Counted from the stretch's first letter, positions 37,859-50,591 are shown. The stretch is 64,000 nucleotides of DNA from Naematelia aurantialba (GCA_021527695.1 JAKFAO010000001.1:2480001-2544000); one strand, 5' to 3'. A program made the numbers and translations. The notes: generated from the sequence alone by a model not told the origin.

Positions 37859-40359
37859 TTACATCTCCTGAAATCTCCGAATTTCTTTGTCCTCGATGAG
37901 GGCTGTGATTCGGGAAAAGCCCCGAGTAAAGTCCATCTTCCATTCCTGAGCGCGCTTCTCTGTGGCATCTGCCCGCAAGAGGTCGTGAAGAGCAGAATGG
38001 ATGTCGGAGGAGATGCGTTCCAGAACACATCGCTCTTCAGAAAGAAGGTGCGCGAGTATCTTGGGAGAGCGATATAGCGCTTTTGCTGAACCCCACGTTG
38101 CGCCGAGAAGAAGAGCCTGGTTCGCGTACGGCCGAGTTCGCAGAGCGAGCAGATCCCGACAAAGACTCGCAGCCGGAGAATTGGTCGTCTTGAGCCATTT
38201 CACGAGCTCAGAGTAGGTGGATACAGGTCGCAATTCAAGTCGACGGCAGAGGGCGTGGCCAATCTCTTGCACTCCAAGAGCTGTGTTGCGCCGTGGATCT
38301 GTATGGGCAAATACTTCATCCATTCCCGCGCAGATGTCTTGCGCACCGTGCAATGCTGGGAAGCCGAGTTGAGCACGAAGTATACGCAGGACGGTCATTC
38401 CGAGCGGGGACGCGAAGCGGGTGGGCGACAGAGGGAAAGCTTCGAGCAGTGCTGTTGCCGTGAACCAGATAGGCATGATGTCGCTCGTAGCCAACTCGGC
38501 ACACTCGGCGGGTGGCTGTGAAAGGGAGTCGAGTAATGTCGACGAGGACAACGGAACGTCGGAAACTCTTGGGAATCGTGCCATCACATTGGGCGCCGTG
38601 GTGGCAAACAACGAACACTGGCTTGCACCGTGTACTACCTCGCCGACAAACTGATGGTAAGCACCCCTGCAGCAGACGGGGTCATCACCCAATGAGTCGA
38701 TCCACGTCCTGACGATTCTGACCTCGTCTTGAGAGAAGGCGCCGAACATGCGACCGCCCCATTCCATCTCCCTCACGAGTCGACTGTGCTCAGCGTTCCC
38801 ATGCGCAACCCAGGGTGTTTTTCCAGACAACGCCCGGACAAAGGCGAGCCCCTTGTCAAAGGTGAAAGAGGATGGCTCGAGCCAGTGCTCGATGGTGTTA
38901 CCGCCGATCGATAAGCGAGACGGACAGTGCATTTTCTGGGCTGCTAAAGCTTTGCGGGCGAGTAAGTGGACCAAGCGACTTTCTGTTTCCGTAGCCATTG
39001 CGAGCAGCGAAGAGTGGGGTCTCAGTGGGACCCATCGATGTAGGGTCGTGTCCAGTGTGAAGGTAATTGGTGCCCAAGGAGTGGTAGGCAGTCCGTCGGC
39101 CAACACCACACCGGCTTGCACTCGACGCCACATCTTTGCCAGAGCCTCCTGCCCGTCTCTTTGCTTCACCGCCTCCAGAAACCGATCTACCGCTGCACGC
39201 GCGATTGCAGCATGTCCAGAGTCAGGGTTGTCGATCGTGATATGCAGAGCAAAATAGTAGTCATCGATCTTCATTTCGCGAAGCTCTCTCGACGTCACCA
39301 GGAGATGGTAGGGTAGCGTCTCGTAAGCCATATTGAATCCGATAGCTTCGGGGAAGAAGTTGTCTGTGGAAGCAAGCAGGCCGATACACAGTTGGGCGAT
39401 GGCTGCAGTCCAACATCTGGGCGAGCCACCGTCGTCGCTCAGACCATCAAAGGCGAGCTTGTCGCCCGGGGGTGCACTGTTAGAGCGTCTGAGCCTGTTG
39501 AGCAGCTCATTGTAGACGAAAACATGATTCTTGGCGAGATCCCCGTCGCCAAATTCTTCGCTCATGACTTGCCAGGCAAGCTTCCCAGCCCGTCTCTCAA
39601 GACCGCCATCATAGTCGAACCCAACGACTTGTTCACCGGTGGAGGCCGTATCGATGCCCAAGACATTGGCGACCCAGCCACCATCGACGTACTTGACCAC
39701 TGCCGCAAGCTCCAACCACCTCACGGCGTGCTCCCTGGTGGGAAACAGCTCTCTCGGGCCGCCCCTCTTCCTTCGTGCTAGGTACGCCTCGTACTTGTGA
39801 ACATTTTCGGAGTGTGCGCGCTCGAAATGATCTCTGAGAGCCCCAGGCGAGTAAGATGGGATTGAGAGAATGGATCCCGATGGTGATTGGAGCGCTGCCT
39901 GCATGGTCTCGTCCATCAGCTGTAAGAGTCGAGCTCGCGCTCTCCCTAGGGAGCCTGGTTCACTTTAGTCACTTTAAAGTCCGCACGCACAGTGGATTCA
40001 CCTGGATGATCTTCAATGTTCTGTAGCTCATGGTACAGCACCTTGTCTGACTGAATTTGCTGCCTTTGTTTGAGCGACACCCCTGGATCGATGACCGCTG
40101 CAAAAACGGCCACATAGTCTGTCTGGCTTTGCTCCATGGAACCTTTGCAAGCCGTCGGTCGCTCCTTCTCCCGGAGGAGATTGCTCTCGCCATTCTTGCC
40201 GAGGGTTGGGCGTTTGGCACTCTCCTCAGAAAGCCGCCTCTGTCGACGTGCTGTCGCGTGCTTGCGTCGGTACCCTAGAACAGCGAGGCAGGCATAGAGC
40301 AACCCCAGAAGGGCTATCACTGAAAATGACAGCCCCTGATCAAGCAGGCATATCATCAT
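37859..40359 (-). CDS. Membrane-anchored haem-oxygenase-like diiron (HDO) protein
   Basis: A long protein (818 residues) in two exons, 40359-39964 and 39919-37859, joined by a 44-nt GTGAAC..TTACAG intron that restores the frame (VTK to LMDET). The N-terminus MMICLLDQGLSFSVIALLGL starts a single membrane anchor followed by a basic stretch. The middle holds the Iron-containing redox enzyme domain: KYVDGGWVANVLG, EEFGDGDLAKNHVFVYNELL, then candidate ligands Glu323 (FFPEAIGF), Glu332 and His337 (AYETLPYH), His358, Asp362 and His368 (FALHITIDNPDSGH). In this fold such residues bind two irons and activate O2. The C-terminal 400 residues continue without a recognised domain. The substrate is unknown. 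Confidence 0.82.
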
Positions 40360-40874
40360 GACTGCACGTCGAGTGGGTCGCCCGAAGTTCAAACCGCTCT
40401 ATATACGCGATCGACCGTCATCTCGTGCTCCCGTGCCAAACGGCATGGATCGGCCGCGACAAGCGTCATCGGGAGCCCATCAGTGGATCATGCAGAACAA
40501 TTGCACGATGGAAAGCAGGTGACCTCGACGCCGTTTATAACCGGAATTATCTTCCACTTTGAGCACAAGGACAGCGAGACCCAGAGATCGGCGGCTGCTG
40601 CGTTGGAATCGTGCCTGCTTGTACTACTCTTTGCCACATGGTGGAGGGCATTCAAGATCGACGAGCCTCCTGCAATGTTGTAAACGTCGAATACCATGGC
40701 GAACCTCGAACGAAATGAGAAGACACAGACAAACAACCTTTCCAGGGGGAATGAAACTATGTATTTTTATGACCGGGTGAGCGGCCTCTAGTCGATAAAC
40801 CACGTTATCGTGGACTGACTCTCACTCTTCCACCTTCTCCCACCTCTCCGCCGCTTCGCAAAGCGCGACCGAAA
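40360..40874. other. Spacer upstream of the HDO gene; no gene seen
   Basis: 515 bp between two minus-strand genes. It holds the HDO promoter and the OPT 3' end. Nothing coding was recognised. Confidence 0.5.
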
Positions 40875-43800
40875 TCACAGAGCGAAACATCGCTCGATCG
40901 AGTCAGCGTTATTGCCCCACCAATTCGCCATGACCGCTCCTATTGCGAGGTCAGACATTTCCACATGGCGAGAGACGGCATACCAGTGGTTCCCAAGAAG
41001 AGGAAGATGAAGAGCAAGTTGGCGTTGAAGCCCGTATCCACTGTGTTGGAGTTAGCAGACATCGGGCATACTGTGACAGTATACGCACTAGCAGCACCGG
41101 TCTGTCGAGCGTTATGTCAGAAGAATGTAGACTGATTTACCAGAAACGTTGGTCGACTCACGATGTAAGCATATCTAAGTGAACACATCAGCAACATGCT
41201 TCACAAACAGGTATGCGACGGAAACTCACTTGTTCCAGAAAGCATGCCGGTAGCGGTAGAGATAGAAATTCCAAAAGGTTCCAATCAAAATCGACGTGAA
41301 CGGTCCCGTGCTCAGATTACCGTAGAAGGTAGCCGCACTGGCGAAGAAGATTGTCGTGTTCCTTGGTTGTTAGCAGGAGAATGACAAATCCACGCACCAT
41401 AAGTCAAATCTGGCACGAGGGAATCGCTTGTGCAACAACCATATTGCCAGCGGCGCAACGGCTCCCGCGCTGTCGGCGTATACATCAGTCACATACCTCT
41501 TCCTAGAGATGTTCAGCTTACACGAAACCATAGGTCACAGGCTTGAAGACGGACGAGGCAAAAAGCCTGGTAGGGCCGACCAAAGCGTATTGCACGCCTG
41601 TCATGTCAGCGATTATATTCGCCCCTATACAGATATGGTGTACCAGCCGTGTTGTAGCTCTTGAAATCTTGTCCAGTCCATTGCCCTGCCGGATCCGCCA
41701 CTTTGCCACTGACATAGTCGAATTTACTCGCGATGACTGCGCGCATGACTCCATAATTAACGGGAAGCGCGATCATATTGGCGAAGATCTGCATGCCGAC
41801 GACATCCCTTGGTGGCAGGTGGAAGTAATGGCCAATCTTCGCTTGTCAGCAAAAGAACGCTTCAGAACTGATACCTTCTGATCCTCCAGGACAGTTCGAG
41901 CATCGTACCAAACGTTACCTGAGATGATACGATATGCCAGTTGCCCTAGTGGATGCCTCGAAGAGCCCTTCACCTCGATCATATCTGACACGGTCATTAG
42001 AATAATAGTAGACGGGCGCATAGGAACGACTTCACTAACATCCGTATACCAGTTCGTTAAAGAAACCGACCTTGATACCGTACCCCGACATGGCGTAGAC
42101 GAGACTCATAGGCAGCATCGCCGCAGCACCGAAACCGAGGGCGACAAAGTACGTCCAGAGGGGCATCCACAACTGATTGGTGGCCGACAGAACGAGCAAG
42201 ATAACGAAAGGTATGAAACACAGGAGCGCCCACTCCCTGAATCGCAATGAGCAGAGGCGCAGGCTCGTGCTTAGCTACGTACCACCACGTCAAGCCAGGA
42301 TATTGGTTGACCAGCTTGCTATTCCCACGTCAGACAAGATCAGAATATAAATGGGACTGCTGGCTCACGTAAGACGATCATTGTGGGCAGCCCGGTGTGC
42401 TCTACGGGCTTTCCAGATGCGCCATACGCCCGGTCCCAAGAACAGTCCACACCAGACAAAGGATGAGATGTATGAAGCATACCACTGTTTCACATGGTAA
42501 GAGATTGTCGGCTAGATGGGAAGAATGTGCGAACCATGAAAATCTCCCAAAGATACTGTGCACCCGAGTACGCTAGTCCAATCTCTTCGTACTACCATCA
42601 TGTCAGCGGCACTTTCGACTGGTGTATAATACCCACCCTTGTCTCGTTGAATTTTTGTTCACCCGTTGCATCGGTATACACTACTCTCCGTTCAGCGTTC
42701 GCCCTCATCAATGAATACTCGTGACTCACACAGGTCATTGAAGGGATACGAAGACCCGTTCTTCGTGAAGACTCCATTGGACATGATATTGTAGGTGGGC
42801 GAGCCCCATAGATTCCCAAAGTAGGCCACAGGGATTAGTATCCAAGTCCACGGATATTAGTCGTGTCGGACAAGTCAGGCACTCACAGTGATAACAAATC
42901 CGACGAAAACGATGACTTGAACGCTGTAAGGAAATGTGATGACAGTGGAAGTAATGTTGGACCAGTCCAGAGTTATGTTCAACAGGCCGATGCCACCTCG
43001 ACCAGCGCCCAAGAAATTGACGGTATGGTTGTGGCTTGCAAACCAGCACAGCGGGGCTAGTGAGGCTGTGAAAGGGAAGATCCATTCGGGGAAGAATTGC
43101 CAGACGAAGATTCCGAGGAAGACAAGCCAGAAGACCTGCGGCCATCAGCATTCGGATATTGCAAAACACACCTTCATCTGCTGTTTGGAGCGATCTTGAT
43201 GCAGTTCCGTTGTGCCTTGCATACTACGGTACACCGTGACCTGCTGCAAGGACAGCGGGAAAATGAAAGCCGGGTCGTCGATCAAGATCGGTCGTACTGC
43301 CAAGTCAGCAGATCCTGGCATCATTGGGAAGTCTAACCCATCGCCGCGAATGCAAATCCCAGGAGTGACGCGCCCTGCAAGTTCGTCAGTGGCGTAATGC
43401 TTCCTGTTAACAAAAGCTTACCCATCCAAAAAATAGGGCAACCGCAGGATTCATAGTGATATCGTAATACAGTGCAGCATTGGTGGGCAAGAACGCTTTC
43501 GAAGGTCAGTTCCAAGCATGGAAATTGGCAGGTATGAGTGTCACTTACTAGCCCACTGGCCTTGACTGCCAGCATTGGCGGCGATACCGATGATTACGTG
43601 CTCCTTGATGGTGAATGGGCCGGGGTTGAGCGAGAAGGAGAACCTTCCGAGAGGCACCTTGTAGTCCGGGAGCACTTTCGCCATCAGACGACCAAGAGGC
43701 GCAGAAGCGAGAATGACGAAGAAAACTGGGAAAGGGGCATATGTCGTTCTGAAACTACAATCATGCTGTCAGATGGTTGGAGCGGGTTTTGAGGGTCGAG

Positions 43801-44151
43801 AACCTACTAGCTTAGCTGTGAAACGACACTCCCAATGACACAGAAGATCGTGGAAAGGATCACTGCTCGGAACGTGATGACAGCTTGGGTCGGATCGTCT
43901 TCAAAGCTAACAACCTCCCGGACGAGTTCAGGTATGTCACGGAACTCTTCAGACTCCCAATCGTATTGGTCTTCGATGACGGAACTCGGTTTGATGTCAA
44001 TATCGCCAAGCTGCTCGTCACTGTAGGGTTGATGCTTCTCGTCGCCGTAGCTGATGTCCTTTTCGTCACGGGCTATATTCACGATTCCGCCTCGCCCATC
44101 CCGGGACAGGACGGGCGCGATGGTGAGGTCGGTTTGCTTTTCGAATGCCAT
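40875..44151 (-). CDS. OPT-family oligopeptide transporter
   Basis: Proton-coupled oligopeptide/glutathione transporter, about 800 residues in more than ten exons. The start at 44151 gives MAFEKQTDLTIAPVLSRDGR and an acidic cytosolic tail (VIEDQYDWESEEFRDIPELV). Family landmarks are DDPTQAVITFRAVILSTIFC, the FSFSLNPGPFTIKEH (NPG) motif, IGIAANAGSQGQWA, WIFPFTASLAPLCW and GRGGIGLLNITLDWSN. Later come NRLRKLVNQYPGLTWWEW-like sequence, PVNYGVMRAV and NYNTAGIQYALVGPTRLF-type sequence. The last intron gives GTTG-AVMANWWGNNADSIER and the stop at 40875. The family moves tetra- and pentapeptides, and some fungal members move glutathione. Divergent from the M20 peptidase gene, with GGT beyond. Confidence 0.93.
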
Positions 44152-45134
44152 AGTTAGGGCATCCGATTGGGGAAAAAGACTTGAACGTTTTGGATGTGAC
44201 GATCACAGACTTGAGGCTGTAACATATGGGTGTCTGATACCGCACGCAATCCTGGCGGTTGATTGTGCTGTACGCCGCAGTAGTTTCCAGGGTTGCTTGT
44301 GGCTTGAAGATAGGCAACTTTGGGCGCCCCTTGCCAAGATGGCGTCGATAAGCTCCAGAAGAATGACATGTCAAACACGGGCTTGACCGCCGAGGTCAAA
44401 GAGGGTCTGGGCAATCTATCCTAACGTTATCGTGCGCCATAGTAGTATCTCAGCACGCTAACCACGGCGGCCGTTGTTGAGATTGTGCTCTTTAGTCATA
44501 TCCCTAAGAGTGGGGGAACAACGCTCCTGTGAGAGAAAGTGAGAGAGCGAGAGGTCCAATGGACAAAGAGGTGAACCTCACACTGCGGTGTGCCTGCCAC
44601 GTCGCCATGTAAACACAATGGTGGCCCAAGTCGCCGTCGTTGAAGCCAATGATACGCCATCATTCGCGTACGATCAGTATACGGCTTGCTAAACATGGTT
44701 CCATTTCGCCGTCGGACAAATCTCTATCAGCCTCCAAGTCATGAAAGCCTCTTGGCATAGACACACGCTCAGGGCCAAGGAGTAGTAGGGTAGCATCGTC
44801 GGGGGGTTTTCACTTTGTCGCTCGAATCTCACGATTGTCCCCGGAGGCGCAGGGTGAGGGAGTGGCGGCGGGATCTCGACACGGGCTGAGCGCCGCGATG
44901 TCTGCTGCTGCCATGACTTGATATCTATCGTGATATAACGTGCGAGATTCCGGCAGACTAGAGTTTACATCCTAAACGGAGAGACCCGACGGGAGCATTT
45001 TCGGATCTCACCGAGCAACCGTAACCGCCGATGGTCTTTCCTTTGCAGATGAGCCTTCTCTTGTTCGTTCTCCCTCTGGCCCCGCCTCTCTCTCTCTCTC
45101 TCTCTGTTCCAGTCTCCAGCTTCAACATCACAGC
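44152..45134. promoter_or_regulatory. Divergent upstream region of the OPT and M20 peptidase genes
   Basis: 983 bp with no supported gene. A (TC)n tract lies at about 45089-45106, close to the peptidase start. As the two outer genes are divergent and functionally related, shared regulation is likely, but no factor site was recognised. Confidence 0.4.
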
Positions 45135-47190
45135 ATGGGACAGGGAGCTATCTACCTGCCAACGTCCGTTGACAAACCGCAGGCGAAATCGAAATCCAAA
45201 TGGCCAAAGGCGATGTTACGAATCGCAGCGCTAGCCAGCGTGCTCTTCCTGGTCTATCCTTCTGCGGCGGCCGAGATAGTCTTCCAGAACCGCTTCATCA
45301 CAGCTAGCAAAGGCAATCATGGTGATTTGTGCAAGCAATCCGAACCTCGACTCTCAGAGGCGTATAATACTTCATCTATCTGGGCGGAAGCTCCGGCTAT
45401 CATCGGGACACTCTCTGGCTTGGTGTGTTGCCCGGTCATACTCATCGCTGACGACCAGATCCAAATTTCCACGCAAACTTACGATGATATGGGTCCTTAC
45501 GGGGAAGATCCTAGATGGGACAATTTCACGAAACTCCATGACTGTGAGTGACTGGTGTGGCTTCATCCTGATGTCAGACCTCGAGGAACATTTCCCTCTC
45601 GTGCACAAAACGCTCAAGGTGACCAAGCCTGCTCCTGGTCTCGCCTTGATATACGAATGGGCGGGAACAGATTCATCCCTCAAACCACTTTTGTTCACGG
45701 CCCATCAAGGTGGGCAATGGGAGAACAGGTCAAAGCTGACCTCAGATACTGTACCAGTTCTGGAGGCGTCGCTGGATCAGTGGGAGCAGCCGCCCTTTTC
45801 AGGCTACTACGACGGCACCTTTGTCTGGGGACGAGGAGCTTCTGACACCAAAAGTAGTTTAACGGCCATTCTCTCTGCGCTGGAGCATCTCCTGGCCTCT
45901 GGTTACGTTCCGAAACGTACTGTTATTGCCGGATTTGGGTGCGATGAAGAGGTTGGAGGTCCATACGGCGCCATTCTGATCAGCAGATATCTTCAAGACA
46001 AGTACGGGGATGACTCGATCGCTCTGTGAGCTCTCCAACGCCCTGTCTTGCTAATACTAGTCTCGTCGACGAAGGAAGTGGACTTGTTGAAGCCTATGGA
46101 CAGACTTTCGGAACACCCGGAGTGACCGAGAAGGGATTAGTCAACATCGAAATCATCGTTGAGACCCTTGGTGGTCATAGCTCAGTCCCTCCCGAGCACA
46201 CTGGTATTGGCCTTCTCGCGCTCGCCATCACAGAAGTCGAAAAGAACCCTCACCCACCGACCTTGCCCACATTTTCGCCCATATATGGTTTCCTCACTTG
46301 TGCTGCGAGCCATGCCCAAGGACTTCCCGAGCACCTCAGACAAGAAGTATTCAAAGCTGAAGAAGGCAACGCTCGAGCTCTCAAGGATTTGCCGAGCGAA
46401 TTCATCAAGGTTGGTTTCACCGGCGTCACGACTGGACCTGGACAAGGAAACGTCATCCAAGCTTTAATGAGTACGACCCAAGCGACTGATATCATTCACG
46501 GTGGCGTCAAGGTCAACGCGTTGGTAGGTTCAATGGTAGCGGAGATGTGCTGAGTAGCTCAGCCCGAAGTCGTTTCCGCCAAGGTGAATCATCGTGTCAA
46601 CATCGAGTCGAACGCTGCTGCTGTGGCAGCGAGGTTGGTCGACACGTTGTCGCCCCTGGCAAAGACATACAACCTGACTTTGACTGGGGTGGACGGCAAG
46701 GACGCTGTAACCGGCGGAAAGGGCCGCATTCGTCTTTCGGACGGAGACCGATTCGGTGATCCGGCTCCGATTTCACCATCCGACCCATCTGACGCTGTTT
46801 GGGATGTTCTTGCCGGGACTTCGCGAGGAGTATGGGCGTCTCGCCGTGCGGTCAGCCCCCATGGCAAGTTGGTCGATCTCAAGGCAGGCGAGGACCTCGT
46901 CATGGCACCCTTCATGTCCACCGGGGTGAGGACAATCGTGACGGTTAAGCTGACATGTAGAACACCGATACGAGGAACTATTGGTCATTGACGAACAACA
47001 TCTATCGATACCGTTACCAGCCAATGAGCGGAACATTTGGCGCTCATACTGTCAACGAGCACGCCGTGAGTCCTGCCGATGACGTTCAAACTCAAGCTGA
47101 GTTGTCTAGAATGCCGACGATGTGATAGAGATGGCTAGATTCTACTTGTCACTCGTCGTCAACTTTGACGAGGCAGAGGGCGTTTTGTGA
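45135..47190 (+). CDS. M20-family carboxypeptidase (Gly-X carboxypeptidase/CPS1 type)
   Basis: Zinc metallopeptidase that removes C-terminal residues from small peptides. About 590 residues in about seven exons. The start at 45135 gives MGQGAIYLPTSVDKPQ, then a hydrophobic anchor (LRIAALASVLFLVYPSAAA) as in vacuolar CPS1. Metal sites: TAHQDTVPVLEASLD (His-x-Asp), WGRGASDTKSSL (Asp), FGCDEEVGGPYGA (Glu-Glu), and a late His in FGAHTVNEHNADD after splicing. A VETLGGHSSVPPEHTGIG stretch fits the dimerisation domain. It ends VVNFDEAEGVL at 47190. Context: OPT transporter upstream and GGT downstream, consistent with peptide use. Confidence 0.9.
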
Positions 47191-47554
47191 TTCAAAATTG
47201 CAGTCCACAAAGTATGTATAGTAGACGTGGAAGACGGGTAGATCTGTATGTCTCCCAAGGCTACTCACGGACTGCCAGTAGGGATGACAAGTTGTATGAG
47301 CATAAAGAAACATTGGCTAAGAAGATTGGTGGACCCCCGTTGGAAGAACCATTCGGTGTTGCACTTGACGGTGGGACTGGGGGTTTGTCAAAGGTCCGTA
47401 TACTTGCAACCAAGGTCGCGCTATACTATGAAGAGTCGTTGTATCAGGCGGACGGCGAACCAATAACCAAGCTCGACCAAGCCAAATTTCACTCTCACCA
47501 CACCTTGATCTTCCACCTCCGTATCCCATCTCCACGTCGCGATGGAAATGACGA

Positions 47555-47797
47555 ATGTCATCTCTTGTTCCCCTATTCCTTGCTCTAGTATACCTCTGCA
47601 GTGTCCGTAGTTCTAGTCACGTCCGGAGACCTCTTGTCCCCACAGTCACCGACACGCCAGTGAGATCTGTTGGGAATGTGGGAATCCCGGATTATGGAAC
47701 CACATGGAAGGATCACTGCTCTCTACAAGCCTATCTTGTATACATCGTCCCCCCGCCCGGCGTAGACGACCGAACCCTGTCTGAACTCAGCTTATGA
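47555..47797 (+). CDS. Candidate signal-peptide exon of the GGT gene
   Basis: The frame from 47555 begins MSSLVPLFLALVYLCSVRSS, a textbook signal peptide, then a Pro/Val/Thr-rich stretch, and stops at 47797. The following GGT reading frame at 47971 starts exactly at the mature conserved domain with no signal of its own. A splice acceptor (ACTCCAG) sits directly before the ATG at 47971, and a GTGAGC donor lies at about 47909. So one or more upstream exons are likely. The exact joins between 47700 and 47971 could not be settled. Confidence 0.45.
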   Translation: MSSLVPLFLALVYLCSVRSSSHVRRPLVPTVTDTPVRSVGNVGIPDYGTTWKDHCSLQAYLVYIVPPPGVDDRTLSELSL

Positions 47798-47970
47798 GCA
47801 AGATTCCGGGCAAGTTGCCCACGATCCGTTAAGGACGGTGCTGAGTCATTCCCTCCGCTTCTCCCATACTCCGATCACGGATTTGAGGCATGTTTGCCTA
47901 AACAACTGGGGGTGAGCCGTCGTTCACCGCCCATACCGGTCAGTCCTTCAAGGTCATCACTCGACTCCAG

Positions 47971-50030
47971 ATGCCTGCGCTGAAACCTCTAAGAGGTGCA
48001 GTCGTCTGCGAACAAGAACGAGCGTCGGTCATCGGCGCCCAGGTCTTTCGAAAGGGTGGGAATGCGATCGATGCAATTATCGCTACGACACTGGCTGTCA
48101 ACACGCTTGCACCTTACCATTCGGACATTGGTGGTGGTGGCTTCGCCATAATCCGTCAAGTGAATGGAGAACATGAAGCCTTGGATTTTAGGCATGTCGC
48201 ACCGGTACGCATTATCACCATCCGCTAGCGCCATTGCCTGATGACAGCAGAAAGATGCTACAATGGAGTACTACCAGAAGGGAGCTTCAACCTCTGTTGG
48301 AGGTTCAGCGGTTGCAGTTCCTGGACAGATGAGAGGGCTGGAGGAGCTCCACAGAAGATATGGACGACTGAATTGGGCCGAGCTCTTCGAACCCAGCATC
48401 AAGCTGGCGCGAGAAGGCCAGGAAGTGCGCGAAGACTTGCGGGATGTAAGTCAAATTTCTCCACCTGTTTGCTTCGTAACTCATTCCTTAGTTTACGACA
48501 AGAGAATGCGACCCCCCTGGTTCGGACAGTCTAGCTGGTTCTTGGTACGAGAATAATCCAATGTACCATGCCCTGTTCGAGAATGGCCGAGTCTTGGCCT
48601 TCGGAGAACTCTACTATCGGCCAGAATTTGCCATGACTCTCAAAGAGATTGCGGAGAAGGGGGCCGACGCTTTTTACGGTGGTCAGATCGCCCAAGCTAT
48701 AGTCGACAGTGTACGGGATTCTGGTGGCTTGATGACGCTAGACGACCTGCGGGGTATGTTGTCAAGCTCACCACCTCTCTTTACCGAAGCTCACGCATGT
48801 ACTAGATTATCGCCCGCGCTGGTGCACACCCCTTAGCGCTTATTATAGGAGTAACATGTTATGGACTGTTCCGGCTCCCGCCTCTGGAGCCATCTGGCTA
48901 TCCGCGATGGGGACATTAAATCACTTTGAGCCACCTGGAGCCGGGACCGTACTCGATTACCACCGAGTGACGGAAGCCTTGAGGGTGAGTCGAGGAATGT
49001 CGAAGCGGTATATCTGACGGGACAGCTTGCCTATGGACAGCGGACGCAGCTGGGTGATCCACAGTTTGTCCCAGGTTTAGAATCCAAACAGAAAGAGTGG
49101 ATTTCGGAAGAATTCATGGCGAATCGAGCGAAACTGCTGTCAGATGATCGTACTTTCCCCCCGGACTACTATAAGCCTACCGGGTAGGTGTGGATTCCCA
49201 CCTCCAAGCGAGCGAGATGGATCCAGCGCTCACTGTTACTCTTGGCAGTGCGGAAATCAAGGAGGATGCTGGGACCTCAAACATCACCGCAGCCGATGAG
49301 ACAGGACTTGTTGTCTCCATCACGACAACTATCGGCTTGAATTGGGGCAGCCACATCATGGTCCCCGGTTATGGATTCGTCTTGAACGACTCGATGGACG
49401 ATTTCTCAGTACAAGGGACTCCGAACCAGACTGGATATGAGCCAACGAGAGCGAATTTTGGTCAGTCTTCATCGTGCCTTTAACAATTCAAGCTGATGGT
49501 CGAAGTTGAGGGCGGGAAACGTCCCCTGAGTTCAAGCTGTCCTTATATAATTGAGAATAGTTCAGGCGCAGTCATCCTTGCGGGAGGATCAGCGGGTGGA
49601 AGCACAATCATATCAGCGAATGTCCAAGTGGCTCGTAATGTTCTGGTGAGTAGACCCACGATACAATGTATGCCGACTAAAGTGGATAAGGACTATGGAT
49701 TCACGGCGGGAGAAGCACTACGAGCAGCTCGTCTACACAATCAGATCTTGCCAAATGTCTCGCAACTTGAACGCCACAGCACCCGGCGCGGTGTTTGTAT
49801 CGAAGGTTTTACTGAAGAGGTCGCCGAGGGGCTGAGGAGTAAGGGTCATGCAGTGGAATGGGTCCCTAGTAAGTCAGGCTGTGGCATGACATTAACCCTG
49901 GGACTGGTTGACGTCGGCAGTGAATCGGAGCACTCCTTGTGCCATCAAATTTCTACCAGGGCCGAACTGGGAAGTGGCGGGTGATCCAAGAAAACATGAT
50001 TCAGGGGGCAGAGTGGTGCATGCTTACTAA
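47971..50030 (+). CDS. Gamma-glutamyltransferase (GGT)
   Basis: Cleaves the gamma-glutamyl bond of glutathione and conjugates. The N-terminal domain begins [20 protein letters not shown] with [19 protein letters not shown] and the oxyanion region [28 protein letters not shown] and [20 protein letters not shown] follow. The autoprocessing site is the Thr of [18 protein letters not shown], the position of the nucleophilic Thr in the family (usually T-x-H-x-S-V-V). [10 protein letters not shown] and [19 protein letters not shown] complete the small subunit. The C-terminus needs an intron (GTAAGTC..GGCAG, about 49878-49920). It gives [20 protein letters not shown] and a TAA at 50028, matching the family GDPR end. 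About 560 residues plus any signal peptide exon. Confidence 0.87.
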
Positions 50031-50591
50031 TCGCGCATCGAATGAACCTCATGCAGCCGTGTCCGAGCTCGTGTGCCCAACTGAAGGAGAGGATTTGTAA
50101 GACGACCCTGCCAAACCGTGTACAGCTCGTTACCCCATCAACCAACTTCGTTCAGGTGCTTCCTTGGCGTCTTGCCCATTGAGATACATATGTAGCGGCA
50201 GCCTCCCGGGTTACCTCCTGTACTGTGACGGCTCATTGGGGAATGATCAGGCGCACACTTTGTTCGCCTACATGATTTCAAGGTCACGCGTGCTCTTTGA
50301 CAAATTGCCTTGCCTATCCACCCTCCCCCCTCCCCCACCCCCTTGTCCTCCGCCAATATAAGAGACATCGGCGTATCACGAATGCTTGCCTTCCAGCAGC
50401 TTGAATTCCTGGACGCGAAAGTTTCGTTTTACTGATTGAACAAAACCAGCGGTCTGAAACATGGAACCTCAAGAACATTGCTCTTATAATGAATTCATGA
50501 TCGAAAACTTCTAGCATAACAACCATGGTCCCGCCGTCGTTTGAAGACTCTATCTGCTTAATCTGCTCCTCACATGGCGTGCACAAGAGCT
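50031..50591. other. Convergent 3' spacer; no gene seen
   Basis: 561 bp between the GGT and Dal5-like stop codons. A C-rich stretch (CCCTCCCCCACCCCC-like, about 50322-50343) is the only notable element; it is a possible i-motif/G4 partner but more likely simple composition. Confidence 0.5.

Noticed and set aside
45089..45106. (TC)n tract as a CRISPR or satellite feature
   Set aside because: A simple dinucleotide repeat in a promoter; no spacers or longer units.
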